NCBI GenBank assembly: GCA_937884735.1
Contig: CAKZYI010000220.1
Coordinates: 1 to 6,303, forward strand
DNA from: an uncultured Pleurocapsa sp.
GTDB taxonomy: Bacteria; Cyanobacteriota; Cyanobacteriia; Cyanobacteriales; Xenococcaceae
Reading direction: 5' to 3'
DNA length: 6,303 nt
The notes beneath the pieces are model-generated. The model was not told the DNA's origin. It did no database searches and worked only from the letters and a program-made list of their open reading frames with translations. Positions 1 to 5,315 of this stretch are shown piece after piece; position 1 is the stretch's first letter; the number at the start of each line of letters is the position of its first letter. The position numbers were made by a program, and so were the translations under genes.

Positions 1-192
1 CAGCTCTACGATGTCATCATCACTCTTTATAATTAATTCATTGTCAATACCAATTTCGCCAAATTCATTGACTAATACCGCTACTTTCAATCCTTGCTGC
101 TGAGTCAGTATATGGTTGAGCAGAGTAGTTTTTCCGCTACCTAAGAATCCTGTAATGATGCTAACGGGAATGCCTTGTATCGATGTATCCAT
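1..192 (-). CDS. COG0523/CobW-family GTPase, N-terminal fragment (cut by window edge)
   Basis: This is the first 64 codons of a P-loop GTPase of the CobW/COG0523 family, whose members are regarded as metal-delivery GTPases. The ATG is at 192-190, and an in-frame TAA four codons upstream fixes it as the first possible ATG. Seen: a Walker A motif GFLGSGKTT at residues 15-23, then VAVLVNEFGEIGID at about 39-52, which is the family's switch region, then an acidic stretch DDDIVEL just before the point where the CxCC metal site should appear; that site lies outside the window. It is closely similar to the complete GTPase at 5316-6284. It is transcribed away from znuA and shares its upstream region, where two Zur-like boxes lie, so control by zinc is likely. 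The exact subfamily cannot be decided because the C-terminal domain is missing. Confidence 0.93.
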   Translation of the reverse strand, partial: MDTSIQGIPVSIITGFLGSGKTTLLNHILTQQQGLKVAVLVNEFGEIGIDNELIIKSDDDIVEL

Positions 193-223
193 AAAACGAA
201 TTTACAGTGACAGCTAGTGAGTG

Positions 224-238
224 TGATTATCATTATCA
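224..238. promoter_or_regulatory. Zur-type operator, proximal to the left GTPase gene
   Basis: TGATTATCATTATCA matches the cyanobacterial Zur-box pattern TGATAAT-N-ATTATCA at 14 of 15 positions. It lies 32 bp upstream of the GTPase start at 192, a position suited to repressing that promoter. Fur boxes have a similar AT-rich palindromic form, so the sequence alone does not separate Fur from Zur; the neighbouring zinc genes favour Zur. Confidence 0.72.
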
Positions 239-309
239 TCATAAATTTTTGGCAACAGCAAGAGTAAGCCGCTAATCGTTAAAGTTCTACTTCTCTGATA
301 TTATGATAA

Positions 310-324
310 TGATAATTATTATTA
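310..324. promoter_or_regulatory. Zur-type operator, proximal to znuA
   Basis: TGATAATTATTATTA matches TGATAAT-N-ATTATCA at 14 of 15 positions and ends 42 bp before the znuA start. An overlapping register, TGATAATGATAATTA at 304-318, matches at 13 of 15, so the site may bind more than one dimer. A TATTAT hexamer at 317-322 inside the box could be the -10 element of znuA, which would let the repressor block RNA polymerase directly; the matching -35 is poor. Confidence 0.72.
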
Positions 325-366
325 CTTTTATTCTTCGGTGCATTTTTGATGCAGCCTTAACAACCA

Positions 367-1347
367 ATGTCCAATTATCGTTTCCTATTTGTCATTGCTC
401 TAGCATTGGGGATTACACCGATAGTCGGGTGTAACTCTTCTGAGGTAAGCGAAGCTCCAATTGAATCAACTGCGTCTGAAGCCGATCGAGCCTCAAATGT
501 TGAAGCGACAGAAGCACAATTAGAGGTAATGGTAAGTATTCCCCTGCAAAAATACTTTGTGGAGCGGATTGGTGGCGATCGCGTTAACGTTAATATTCTC
601 TTACCGTCAGGGGCAAGTCCTGCTACCTACGAACCCAAACCTCAGCAACTTCAAAGTTTGAGTAATGCCGATGCCTATGTCCGCATCCACGTACCCTTCG
701 AGAACGCTTGGTGGGAGCGCATTAGTTCGGCTAATTCCGATTTACAGGTAATAGATTTAACCCAAGATATCAACCGAATGCCGATGGCTTTTGACCATCA
801 CCATCACCACGGGGAAGAAGGCGAACACGGACATGATGAAGCAGAAGCTGAGACTGGTGCTAATCCCGATCCTCATATTTGGCTATCTCCTCCCCTAGTT
901 AAAGAACAAGCCCAGACAATTTACAACGCCCTAGTAGAGCTAGATCCGCAAAACCAGCCAAGGTATCAGGAGAATTTGACAGCATTTATCGCCGAGATCG
1001 AACAGCTTAATCAAGACATAGAAGCCAGCCTCGCTAATATTGAAGACCGAACCTTTATGGTCTTTCATCCTGCCTGGGGATACTTTGCAGATGCCTATGA
1101 CCTAGAAATGATTCCGATTGAAGTTGGCGGAAATGAGCCGAGTGCTGCGGAAATGTCTCTACTGATTAAAGAAGCTGAAGCAGAAGATATTGAGGTAATT
1201 TTTGCACAGCCTCAATTCAGCACTAGATCTGCTAAAACCATTGCTAATGAAATTAGTGGCGAAGTAATCTTAATCGACCCCCTGGCAGAAGACTGGTTGA
1301 GTAATATGCGTAAAGTTTCCGAAACTTTTGAGCAAGTTCTAAGCTAA
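367..1347 (+). CDS. znuA: Zinc ABC transporter substrate-binding lipoprotein (ZnuA-like)
   Basis: This periplasmic receptor binds zinc and hands it to the membrane permease. Seen: a short hydrophobic signal segment (about residues 5-18) ending in lipobox IVGC with Cys22 as the likely lipidated residue; an Asp/Glu-rich linker; the cluster A-I fold sequence starting near residue 50; a His-rich loop DHHHHH at 143-148 followed by EHGH at 153-156; the NPDPHIWLSP motif with ligand His170; FHPAWGYFA with ligand His234; and Asp304 in the ILIDPLAEDW segment. The odd point is GASPATYEP: Ala86 stands where most ZnuA proteins have the first metal-binding His (PHTYEP). The length of 326 residues is normal. 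It is the first gene of the znuA-znuC-znuB set and sits directly behind the Zur-like operator. Zinc is favoured over manganese by the His loop, operator and neighbours, but specificity is inferred. Confidence 0.93.
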   Translation: MSNYRFLFVIALALGITPIVGCNSSEVSEAPIESTASEADRASNVEATEAQLEVMVSIPLQKYFVERIGGDRVNVNILLPSGASPATYEPKPQQLQSLSNADAYVRIHVPFENAWWERISSANSDLQVIDLTQDINRMPMAFDHHHHHGEEGEHGHDEAEAETGANPDPHIWLSPPLVKEQAQTIYNALVELDPQNQPRYQENLTAFIAEIEQLNQDIEASLANIEDRTFMVFHPAWGYFADAYDLEMIPIEVGGNEPSAAEMSLLIKEAEAEDIEVIFAQPQFSTRSAKTIANEISGEVILIDPLAEDWLSNMRKVSETFEQVLS

Positions 1348-1368
1348 TGAGTCTAAGTAAACATTAAA

Positions 1369-1422
1369 CATTTATCATTAAATATTAAACATTGATAAAT
1401 GATAGCTGCTCAATGATAAATG
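1369..1422. repeat. TGATAAATG inverted and direct repeats in the znuA-znuC gap
   Basis: CATTTATCA at 1369-1377 is the exact reverse complement of TGATAAATG at 1393-1401, so a 9-bp stem with a 15-base loop is possible. A second direct copy of TGATAAATG at 1414-1422 contains the ATG proposed for the next gene. The region is very AT-rich and lacks a clear Shine-Dalgarno site. It may be a simple intergenic repeat or a weak structure acting on translation or mRNA stability inside the operon; no T-run follows the stem, so it is not a typical terminator. Confidence 0.6.
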
Positions 1423-2223
1423 ACCTCGGTGCGGTTTAACCGTATAAATGAAATGACATCCGATCTGGTAATCGAAGTTAAAAATCTTTGGGCAGGCTAC
1501 GAGCAGAATGATGTGTTGCAGGCGATCAATTTTTCCGTTCGCGAACTAGACTACATCGGCATCATCGGTCCTAATGGCGGTGGTAAAACAACACTGTTTA
1601 AGGTATTGCTGGGACTACTACCACCTCAACGAGGACAGGTCAAAATTTTAGGTCTTGAAGCCAAGAGAGGTCGTCGATATATTGGCTATGTTCCACAAAT
1701 AATTACCTTTGATCGCAGTTTTCCCATCGATGTTTGGGATGTGGTGCGGATGGGACGCTTGGGAAAACGCCGTCTTTTAAGCCGTTTTAATCGACAAGAT
1801 GATGAAAAGGTGGAACAGGCTCTACAACAGGTAGACCTAGTCGATCTTCGCCATCGTTCGGTGAGCGAACTTTCTGGGGGACAGCTACAACGAGTATATC
1901 TTGCCAGAGCCTTAGCCACAGAGCCGCGTATTTTACTGTTAGACGAACCGACTGCTAGTTTAGATAGTCGAGCATCGGCAACAATTTACAAGCTGCTAGA
2001 GGAAATTAATAGCTATGTGACGATTTTAACCATCTCCCACGATATTGGAGCTATTTCGTCTCAGGTTAAAACTGTAGGGTGTTTGAATCAAAAACTTTAT
2101 TATCACGGCGATCGCCAAATAACCGATCGGATGTTAGAGCAAGCCTATGGCAGTACCAGGTCACAAGTAGTTCATAGTAATATTCCCCAGCGCATTCTAA
2201 ACCCACACAATACAGAAGAATAG
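1420..2223 (+). CDS. znuC: Zinc ABC transporter ATP-binding protein (ZnuC-like)
   Basis: This cytoplasmic ATPase powers zinc import through the ZnuB-like permease. All canonical ABC motifs are present in order: Walker A GPNGGGKTT at residues 50-58, Q-loop Gln93 in IGYVPQ, signature LSGGQLQR at 151-158, Walker B ILLLDEP at 171-177 with catalytic Glu176, D-loop SLD just after it, and H-loop His207 in TISHD. The length of 267 residues is typical. The start is uncertain: the ATG at 1420 lies in an AT-rich repeat and adds eleven residues, whereas the ATG at 1453 (protein beginning MTSDLVIEVKNLW) would put the first beta strand where family members usually have it. Neither has a convincing Shine-Dalgarno site. 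It starts 72 bp after znuA and ends 3 bp before znuB, so it is almost certainly in one operon. Confidence 0.93.
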   Translation: MTSVRFNRINEMTSDLVIEVKNLWAGYEQNDVLQAINFSVRELDYIGIIGPNGGGKTTLFKVLLGLLPPQRGQVKILGLEAKRGRRYIGYVPQIITFDRSFPIDVWDVVRMGRLGKRRLLSRFNRQDDEKVEQALQQVDLVDLRHRSVSELSGGQLQRVYLARALATEPRILLLDEPTASLDSRASATIYKLLEEINSYVTILTISHDIGAISSQVKTVGCLNQKLYYHGDRQITDRMLEQAYGSTRSQVVHSNIPQRILNPHNTEE

Positions 2224-2226
2224 AAG

Positions 2227-3066
2227 ATGTTAGAAGCCTTAGAGCAAGAATTTATGCAAAATGCGCTGCTAGCTGGACTGCTAGTAAGTATTGCCAGTGG
2301 AATTATTGGCACTTTTGTTGTCGGCAATCGCATCGTATTTATTGCAGGAGGAATAGCCCATGCAGCCTATGGAGGAGTTGGGCTGGGTTTTTTCTTTCGC
2401 TTCAATCCCGTATTAGGAGCGATCGCTTTTAGTGTGGCAGCAGCAACGGGTATGGGTTGGGTGCAGCGTAAAACTCAACTGCGAGAAGATACCGTTATTG
2501 GTATGTTGTGGTCGATCGGTATGGCTATTGGGGTAATTTTTATCGATCTGAGCGAAGGATACAAGGCGGATTTAACCAGCTATCTCTTTGGGTGTATTTT
2601 GGCTGTTCCTCGGCTAGATTTGTGGCTCATGTGGCTTTTAGATATCACGATCGTTTTGCTGGTGGTGGCATTCTACAAAGAGCTATTAGCTATTTCCTTT
2701 GACGATACTTTTGCCACGGTTCGTAATGTGCCAGTGGATACTCTATATTTAATGTTGATGGTAATTATCGCCTTAACCACGGCGATGCTAATGCGAGTCG
2801 CGGGAGTGATTCTACTAATTGCCTTGCTGTCTATGCCTGCTGCGATCGCCAATCTTTATGTTAAAGACATGAAAAAAACGATTTTGCTAGCTATTGGTCT
2901 GTGCATGGTTTTTACTACCGTAGGTTTAGCACTTTCCTACATTCTCAATTTTACTTCTGGAGCGACCATCGTACTCTGTGCTGCGGTTACTTATCTTATT
3001 AGTTTGGCGATCGACGCTTGGCGAAAATCCCGTCATCAGCGCAATCGCACTTTTGAAGAAGCTTAG
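2227..3066 (+). CDS. znuB: Zinc ABC transporter permease (ZnuB-like, ABC-3 family)
   Basis: This inner-membrane protein forms the zinc channel, probably as a homodimer, with the ZnuC-like ATPase below it. Seen: about eight or nine hydrophobic segments, near residues 12-33, 35-57, 61-79, 88-107, 129-150, 172-190, 192-211, 218-241 and 243-262. Family motifs include GGIAHAAYGGVGLG at 41-54, the cytoplasmic coupling segment around 157-174 (SFDDTFATVRNVPVDTLY), and VILLIALLSMPAAIA at 194-208. The C-terminus is short and basic, then acidic. The 279-residue length is normal. The start codon follows the znuC stop by 3 bp, with only a weak purine-rich stretch before it, suggesting translational coupling. 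A second in-frame ATG at residue 10 is a possible alternative start. No strong terminator was found downstream. Confidence 0.93.
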   Translation: MLEALEQEFMQNALLAGLLVSIASGIIGTFVVGNRIVFIAGGIAHAAYGGVGLGFFFRFNPVLGAIAFSVAAATGMGWVQRKTQLREDTVIGMLWSIGMAIGVIFIDLSEGYKADLTSYLFGCILAVPRLDLWLMWLLDITIVLLVVAFYKELLAISFDDTFATVRNVPVDTLYLMLMVIIALTTAMLMRVAGVILLIALLSMPAAIANLYVKDMKKTILLAIGLCMVFTTVGLALSYILNFTSGATIVLCAAVTYLISLAIDAWRKSRHQRNRTFEEA

Positions 3067-3171
3067 ACGTTGCTTATATTATTTTCTTTCACAAGCGGTA
3101 TGCTCTACTTTTAAGAGATCGCCAGAAATGATATTGTTTCTTTTCTATTGCAATTGCATTCTCAACCTATT

Positions 3172-3213
3172 TTGACTTATAGTAATTAGCTTAATTGATA
3201 CGCCAAAAGTCAA
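3172..3213. terminator. Weak candidate hairpin between convergent genes
   Basis: TTGACTT at 3172-3178 pairs with AAGTCAA at 3207-3213, and inside the loop AATTA at 3184-3188 can pair with TAATT at 3192-3196. The site lies between the convergent ends of znuB (3066) and the EF-Ts-like gene (3215), where a bidirectional terminator would be expected. The stems are short and AT-rich and there is no clean T-run, so this is only a candidate. The rest of 3067-3214 shows no gene. Confidence 0.2.
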
Positions 3214-3214
3214 T

Positions 3215-3739
3215 TTACTCAAACTCTGCTTCAGATATTAATGGATCGGGTGAGTTTGGTAGGGGTTTGTTAGGCACTCCCCAATCTGAATCGGGTGGAA
3301 GTGGATTTTCAGATTCATCTACCTGGAAGCGAACAAAGCGACGGACTTGTATGTCTTCAGATAATTGAGCATCGTGCAGTTTAATTAAATCTTGCACGGT
3401 GATTTCTTGTTCTCGAATATAGTCTCTCTCTAGCAAACATATTTCTTTGAGCCGACTTTCAATCCGTTCCCGAACTACCTTATTTCTGATATTTGCGGGT
3501 TTCTTGCTTAGATCTTTGCGACTCATTTCAGTAGTCTCGATCGACTTAGTAATTTCAGTTGGAATGTCAGCTATTCTTATGTACTTAATTTCTGGACACG
3601 CAGCAATTTGCATAGCAATATTTTTTGCTAGAGATTTCAATTCTGATGTTCTAGCTCCTATATTACTTTGACATCCAACTTCTACCAATACTCCAATACT
3701 GTTTCCAGTATGAATGTATGATTCAATAATTCCTGGCAT
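3215..3739 (-). CDS. Truncated elongation factor Ts paralogue lacking the N-terminal domain
   Basis: The protein aligns by eye with the core of EF-Ts, the nucleotide-exchange factor of EF-Tu. Recognisable blocks are IIESYIHTGNSIGVLVEVGC (residues 4-23), LAKNIAMQIAACP (37-49), DLSKKPANIRNKVVRERIE (76-94), LKEICLL (97-103) and EDIQVRRFVRF (128-138). Cyanobacterial EF-Ts is a little over 200 residues and begins with a UBA-like EF-Tu-binding domain; this 174-residue protein has none, and an in-frame TAA at 3775-3773 excludes an upstream extension. The TDFVAR segment that wedges into EF-Tu is replaced by SNIGAR (25-30). In place of the usual C-terminus there is a Pro- and Asp-rich acidic tail (about 141-174). 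It is therefore unlikely to be the housekeeping tsf product and may have a different partner. It stands alone on the minus strand, with a HIP1 repeat upstream. Homology is clear; function is unknown. Confidence 0.82.
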   Translation of the reverse strand: MPGIIESYIHTGNSIGVLVEVGCQSNIGARTSELKSLAKNIAMQIAACPEIKYIRIADIPTEITKSIETTEMSRKDLSKKPANIRNKVVRERIESRLKEICLLERDYIREQEITVQDLIKLHDAQLSEDIQVRRFVRFQVDESENPLPPDSDWGVPNKPLPNSPDPLISEAEFE

Positions 3740-3774
3740 GAATTTTGCTTCAAAATTTATATCAGTGTGACCTT

Positions 3775-3851
3775 ATTGTAATTAATACTAGCAATGCAAC
3801 AGGAGTCTAAGGCGATCGCCTTAATAACATTATTTCTTTTAGTAATGCGAT
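3775..3851 (-). repeat. HIP1-containing intergenic repeat, copy 1 (upstream of the EF-Ts-like gene)
   Basis: Read on the minus strand, this copy begins ATCGCATTACTA (3851-3840), continues through a HIP1 octamer (3819-3812) and ends ATTAATTACAAT (3786-3775). Its inner 40 bp (3812-3851) match copy 2 (4632-4671) at 36 of 40 positions. TACAAT at 3780-3775 is a good -10 hexamer on the minus strand, 36 bp before the EF-Ts-like start, so the repeat may supply that gene's promoter. The DNA from 3852 to 3919, between this repeat and the PIN-gene end, contains another HIP1 site and no gene I can support. Confidence 0.7.
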
Positions 3852-3919
3852 TACGCGACCCGTAGCCAAAAGATCGCATATGGAACAATTGCGACAAGGG
3901 GAAATTACTGCGATCGCTA

Positions 3920-4304
3920 CTATATAACAGTGATATCATACAAAGAAAACTTACTATCTGCCGTTAATACAGGTAAGTTGTGCCTCTGACTTTGTGCAAT
4001 CAATAAGCGATCAAAAGGATCTTTATGCTGGGTTTCTAATTGCCAAATTCTCAATACATCTACCATTTCAATAGAAAGTGTTTGAAAACCATAGTGAGCG
4101 ATACGACTGGGAATATAAATATCGGGAGTTTCAGGTAGAGGAAGCTTGCCAATTTGAGCTTTAATAACAATTTCCCAAGCACTAACAGTACTGAAGAAGA
4201 TATCATTACTGAAGATTACTAATAATAGTCTTTACTTTAGCAGAAAGTTTAGGATCGTTTGTTACCCACCATAAAAAAGCATTTGTATCTAAAAGTACCT
4301 GCAT
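3920..4304 (-). pseudogene. vapC: VapC-type PIN-domain toxin, frameshifted
   Basis: The product would be an RNA-cleaving PIN-domain toxin of a type II VapBC pair. Translation from the ATG at 4304-4302 gives MQVLLDTNAFLWWVTNDPKL and more, but stops at TAA (4208-4206) after 32 residues. Shifting by one base at 4208 restores a 95-codon frame from 4207 to a TAG at 3922-3920 that carries the rest of the domain: NDIFFSTVSAWEIVIKA, then HKDPFDRLLIAQS, then LPVLTADSKF. All four acidic positions expected for PIN nucleases are present (LLDTN Asp, WEI Glu, DPFD Asp, TAD Asp), and the joined length of about 127 residues is normal. A single extra T explains the break. The rest is well preserved, so the lesion is recent or a sequencing error. 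The gene follows its antitoxin by 7 bp, the usual operon order. Confidence 0.85.
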
Positions 4305-4311
4305 TACTTTG

Positions 4312-4566
4312 CTAATCTTTTCCTTCAAAAGCTTCAAGTAGATCGGCAGGAAGAGGATCGTCAAAATCGTCAGGAACAATGAAGCGTCCTTCGTCTATGC
4401 CAGGAACACGCATTTTGTTTTTCTGAACTGGTAGTATTGCTTGTTCTACAACCTCAAAAGAGACTTTTAGTTGAACATCGCGATCTATGATACCTGTAGG
4501 AATATTAAGATTAACGATTTCTTCTTCATTTGTATGGGCTGCAATATTAATTTCTTGGTGTGACAT
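4312..4566 (-). CDS. vapB: VapB-type antitoxin of the PIN-domain pair
   Basis: This 84-residue acidic protein precedes the PIN-domain toxin gene by 7 bp on the same strand, the standard antitoxin-toxin arrangement. The N-terminal half (about residues 5-40) has the alternating hydrophobic pattern NLNIPTGIIDRDVQLKVSF, resembling small cyanobacterial antitoxins with an IPTGL-x-D-x-DV segment, probably the dimerising DNA-binding part. The C-terminal part, GRFIVPDDFDDPLP near residues 60-73, looks like the toxin-binding tail of VapB and Phd-like antitoxins, where an aromatic and acidic strip wraps the PIN domain. It is predicted to neutralise the toxin and repress its own promoter. The frame is intact although the toxin frame is broken, so it may now be an orphan antitoxin. 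The assignment rests on context and the tail motif; the DNA-binding fold is not certain. Confidence 0.75.
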   Translation of the reverse strand: MSHQEINIAAHTNEEEIVNLNIPTGIIDRDVQLKVSFEVVEQAILPVQKNKMRVPGIDEGRFIVPDDFDDPLPADLLEAFEGKD

Positions 4567-4602
4567 ATTAACTTTTGGTATTTAAAAACCTTTGTTATTT
4601 GT

Positions 4603-4671
4603 ATTGTAATTAATGCTTATCTAAGTAAAGAGCGATCGCTTTAATAACGTTGTTTATTTTAGTAATGCGAT
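4603..4671 (-). repeat. HIP1-containing intergenic repeat, copy 2 (upstream of vapB)
   Basis: On the minus strand it begins ATCGCATTACTA (4671-4660), contains a HIP1 octamer (4639-4632) and ends ATTAATTACAAT (4614-4603). It is the sister of copy 1 at 3775-3851, but 8 bp shorter between the HIP1 site and the ATTAAT end. TACAAT at 4608-4603 lies 37 bp before the antitoxin start, almost the same spacing as in copy 1, so it may be the -10 element of the toxin-antitoxin operon. Another HIP1 site follows at 4690-4697, overlapping the stop of the next gene. Confidence 0.7.
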
Positions 4672-4696
4672 CTCTGCTTAAAATTGGATGCGATCG

Positions 4697-5161
4697 CTAT
4701 TTATTTTTCAAAGCTTTTTTGAGTTTTGCCTGCAATTGAATTGGAAATTTATAATTAACCCACTTTTCTTGATAGCCTTCTATTCCATTTACTTCTAAAA
4801 CTCTTTGTGATGCAGATAAAATAGCCTCTGCAAAAGTTCGTATTCGGCATTCAGTTTCAAAGGCTTTTTCGCCTTCTATATCTAGTTTGGTACTAATAAA
4901 AGTATTGCTAAACCATAAGATACAAATACGCAACTTATCTGGTGGCAGACGGGTGAAAATCCATCTATATTCACCAGGCTCTTCTTGAAATTTTGCTCTA
5001 GCTTCATTTGCTCCCCTAACAATACTTACTACTGCATCAAGCAGATCGGCTAAAGCATCTGATAAATAAGAAGCAGTAACAGTTATTTTTTGATCGTCAA
5101 TTTCAAGAATACACTCTGCCCAACCTCTTCCTGTTAAATTGTATTGAATAAAAACTCCCAT
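4697..5161 (-). CDS. Hypothetical protein, 154 residues
   Basis: I do not recognise a named family. The protein looks soluble: no signal peptide and no membrane segment. The N-terminus (MGVFIQYNLTGRGWAECILEI, then DDQKITVTASYLSDALADLL at about 22-41) suggests a beta-rich start followed by a helix. A block EEPGEYRWIFTRLPPDKLRI near 60-79 looks conserved in character, and the C-terminus is basic (about 145-154, ending KKALKNK). Small single-domain proteins of this kind are often orphans or immunity-like accessory proteins, but nothing here proves that; no toxin gene lies beside it. The open frame, cyanobacterial composition and normal start at 5161 support a real gene. It is transcribed in the same direction as vapB, with 130 bp between, and has its own repeat-type upstream region. 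Confidence is for it being a gene, not for any function. Confidence 0.8.
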   Translation of the reverse strand: MGVFIQYNLTGRGWAECILEIDDQKITVTASYLSDALADLLDAVVSIVRGANEARAKFQEEPGEYRWIFTRLPPDKLRICILWFSNTFISTKLDIEGEKAFETECRIRTFAEAILSASQRVLEVNGIEGYQEKWVNYKFPIQLQAKLKKALKNK

Positions 5162-5186
5162 TCCATTAATTTCTCAAACCACATAA

Positions 5187-5223
5187 ATTGTATTTTTATA
5201 ATTAATGATAGTAATGCGATCGC
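5187..5223 (-). repeat. HIP1-containing intergenic repeat, copy 3 (short form, upstream of the 154-residue protein)
   Basis: On the minus strand it reads GCGATCGCATTACTA (5223-5209), then ATTAATTA (5206-5199), then TACAAT (5192-5187). This keeps the two ends of copies 1 and 2 but lacks their middle. TACAAT is 26 bp before the start of the minus-strand gene at 5161. Similarity to the other copies is shorter here, so membership in the same family is less certain. Confidence 0.5.
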
Positions 5224-5260
5224 TTTTTATTTCGATCCCTGTAATCTTTTTGCTTTATTT

Positions 5261-5282
5261 TGAGAACGATTATCGTTATAAT
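5261..5282 (+). promoter_or_regulatory. Promoter with overlapping Zur/Fur-like palindrome for the right GTPase gene
   Basis: TATAAT at 5277-5282 is a perfect -10 hexamer, 34 bp before the ATG at 5316; the -35 region around 5254-5259 (TTTATT) is poor. AACGATTATCGTT at 5265-5277 is a perfect 6-1-6 palindrome that shares its last base with the -10 box. The register TGAGAACGATTATCG at 5261-5275 matches the Zur pattern at 12 of 15 positions. A repressor here would block polymerase. Zur is the likely protein because COG0523 genes are often in Zur regulons, but the match is weaker than at 224-238 and 310-324. Confidence 0.6.
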
Positions 5283-5315
5283 GAATATTTGTAAACCAAA
5301 TTGCTTCTCTTCAGT

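Noticed and set aside
1686..1919. A 77-residue open frame on the minus strand
   Set aside because: It lies fully inside the ZnuC-like ATPase gene, opposite the signature motif, and its Arg/Ser-rich translation shows no family resemblance.
2508..3175. Two short plus-strand open frames (2508-2702 and 2978-3175)
   Set aside because: Both are mostly out-of-frame readings of the ZnuB-like permease gene and show no start signal or family motif.
3447..3671. A 74-residue plus-strand open frame with hydrophobic segments
   Set aside because: It is antisense to the EF-Ts-like gene, whose conserved blocks explain the sequence on the other strand.
3757..3939. A 60-residue open frame on the minus strand
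   Set aside because: It runs through repeat DNA with HIP1 sites, overlaps the end of the PIN gene and has no recognisable sequence; the stretch is better explained as intergenic repeat.
4200..4215. Programmed ribosomal frameshift in the PIN toxin gene
   Set aside because: The site CTT CAG TAA has no slippery repeat or prfB-like CTT TGA, and Gln-tRNA on CAG would not pair in the +1 frame, so a mutation or sequence error is simpler.
3775..5223. CRISPR array
   Set aside because: The three repeat copies are hundreds of bases apart, unequal in length and separated by genes, not by uniform spacers.
5301..5315. TTG start adding five residues to the right GTPase
   Set aside because: The ATG at 5316 gives the N-terminal length seen in the paralogous left GTPase, and no ribosome-binding site favours the TTG.
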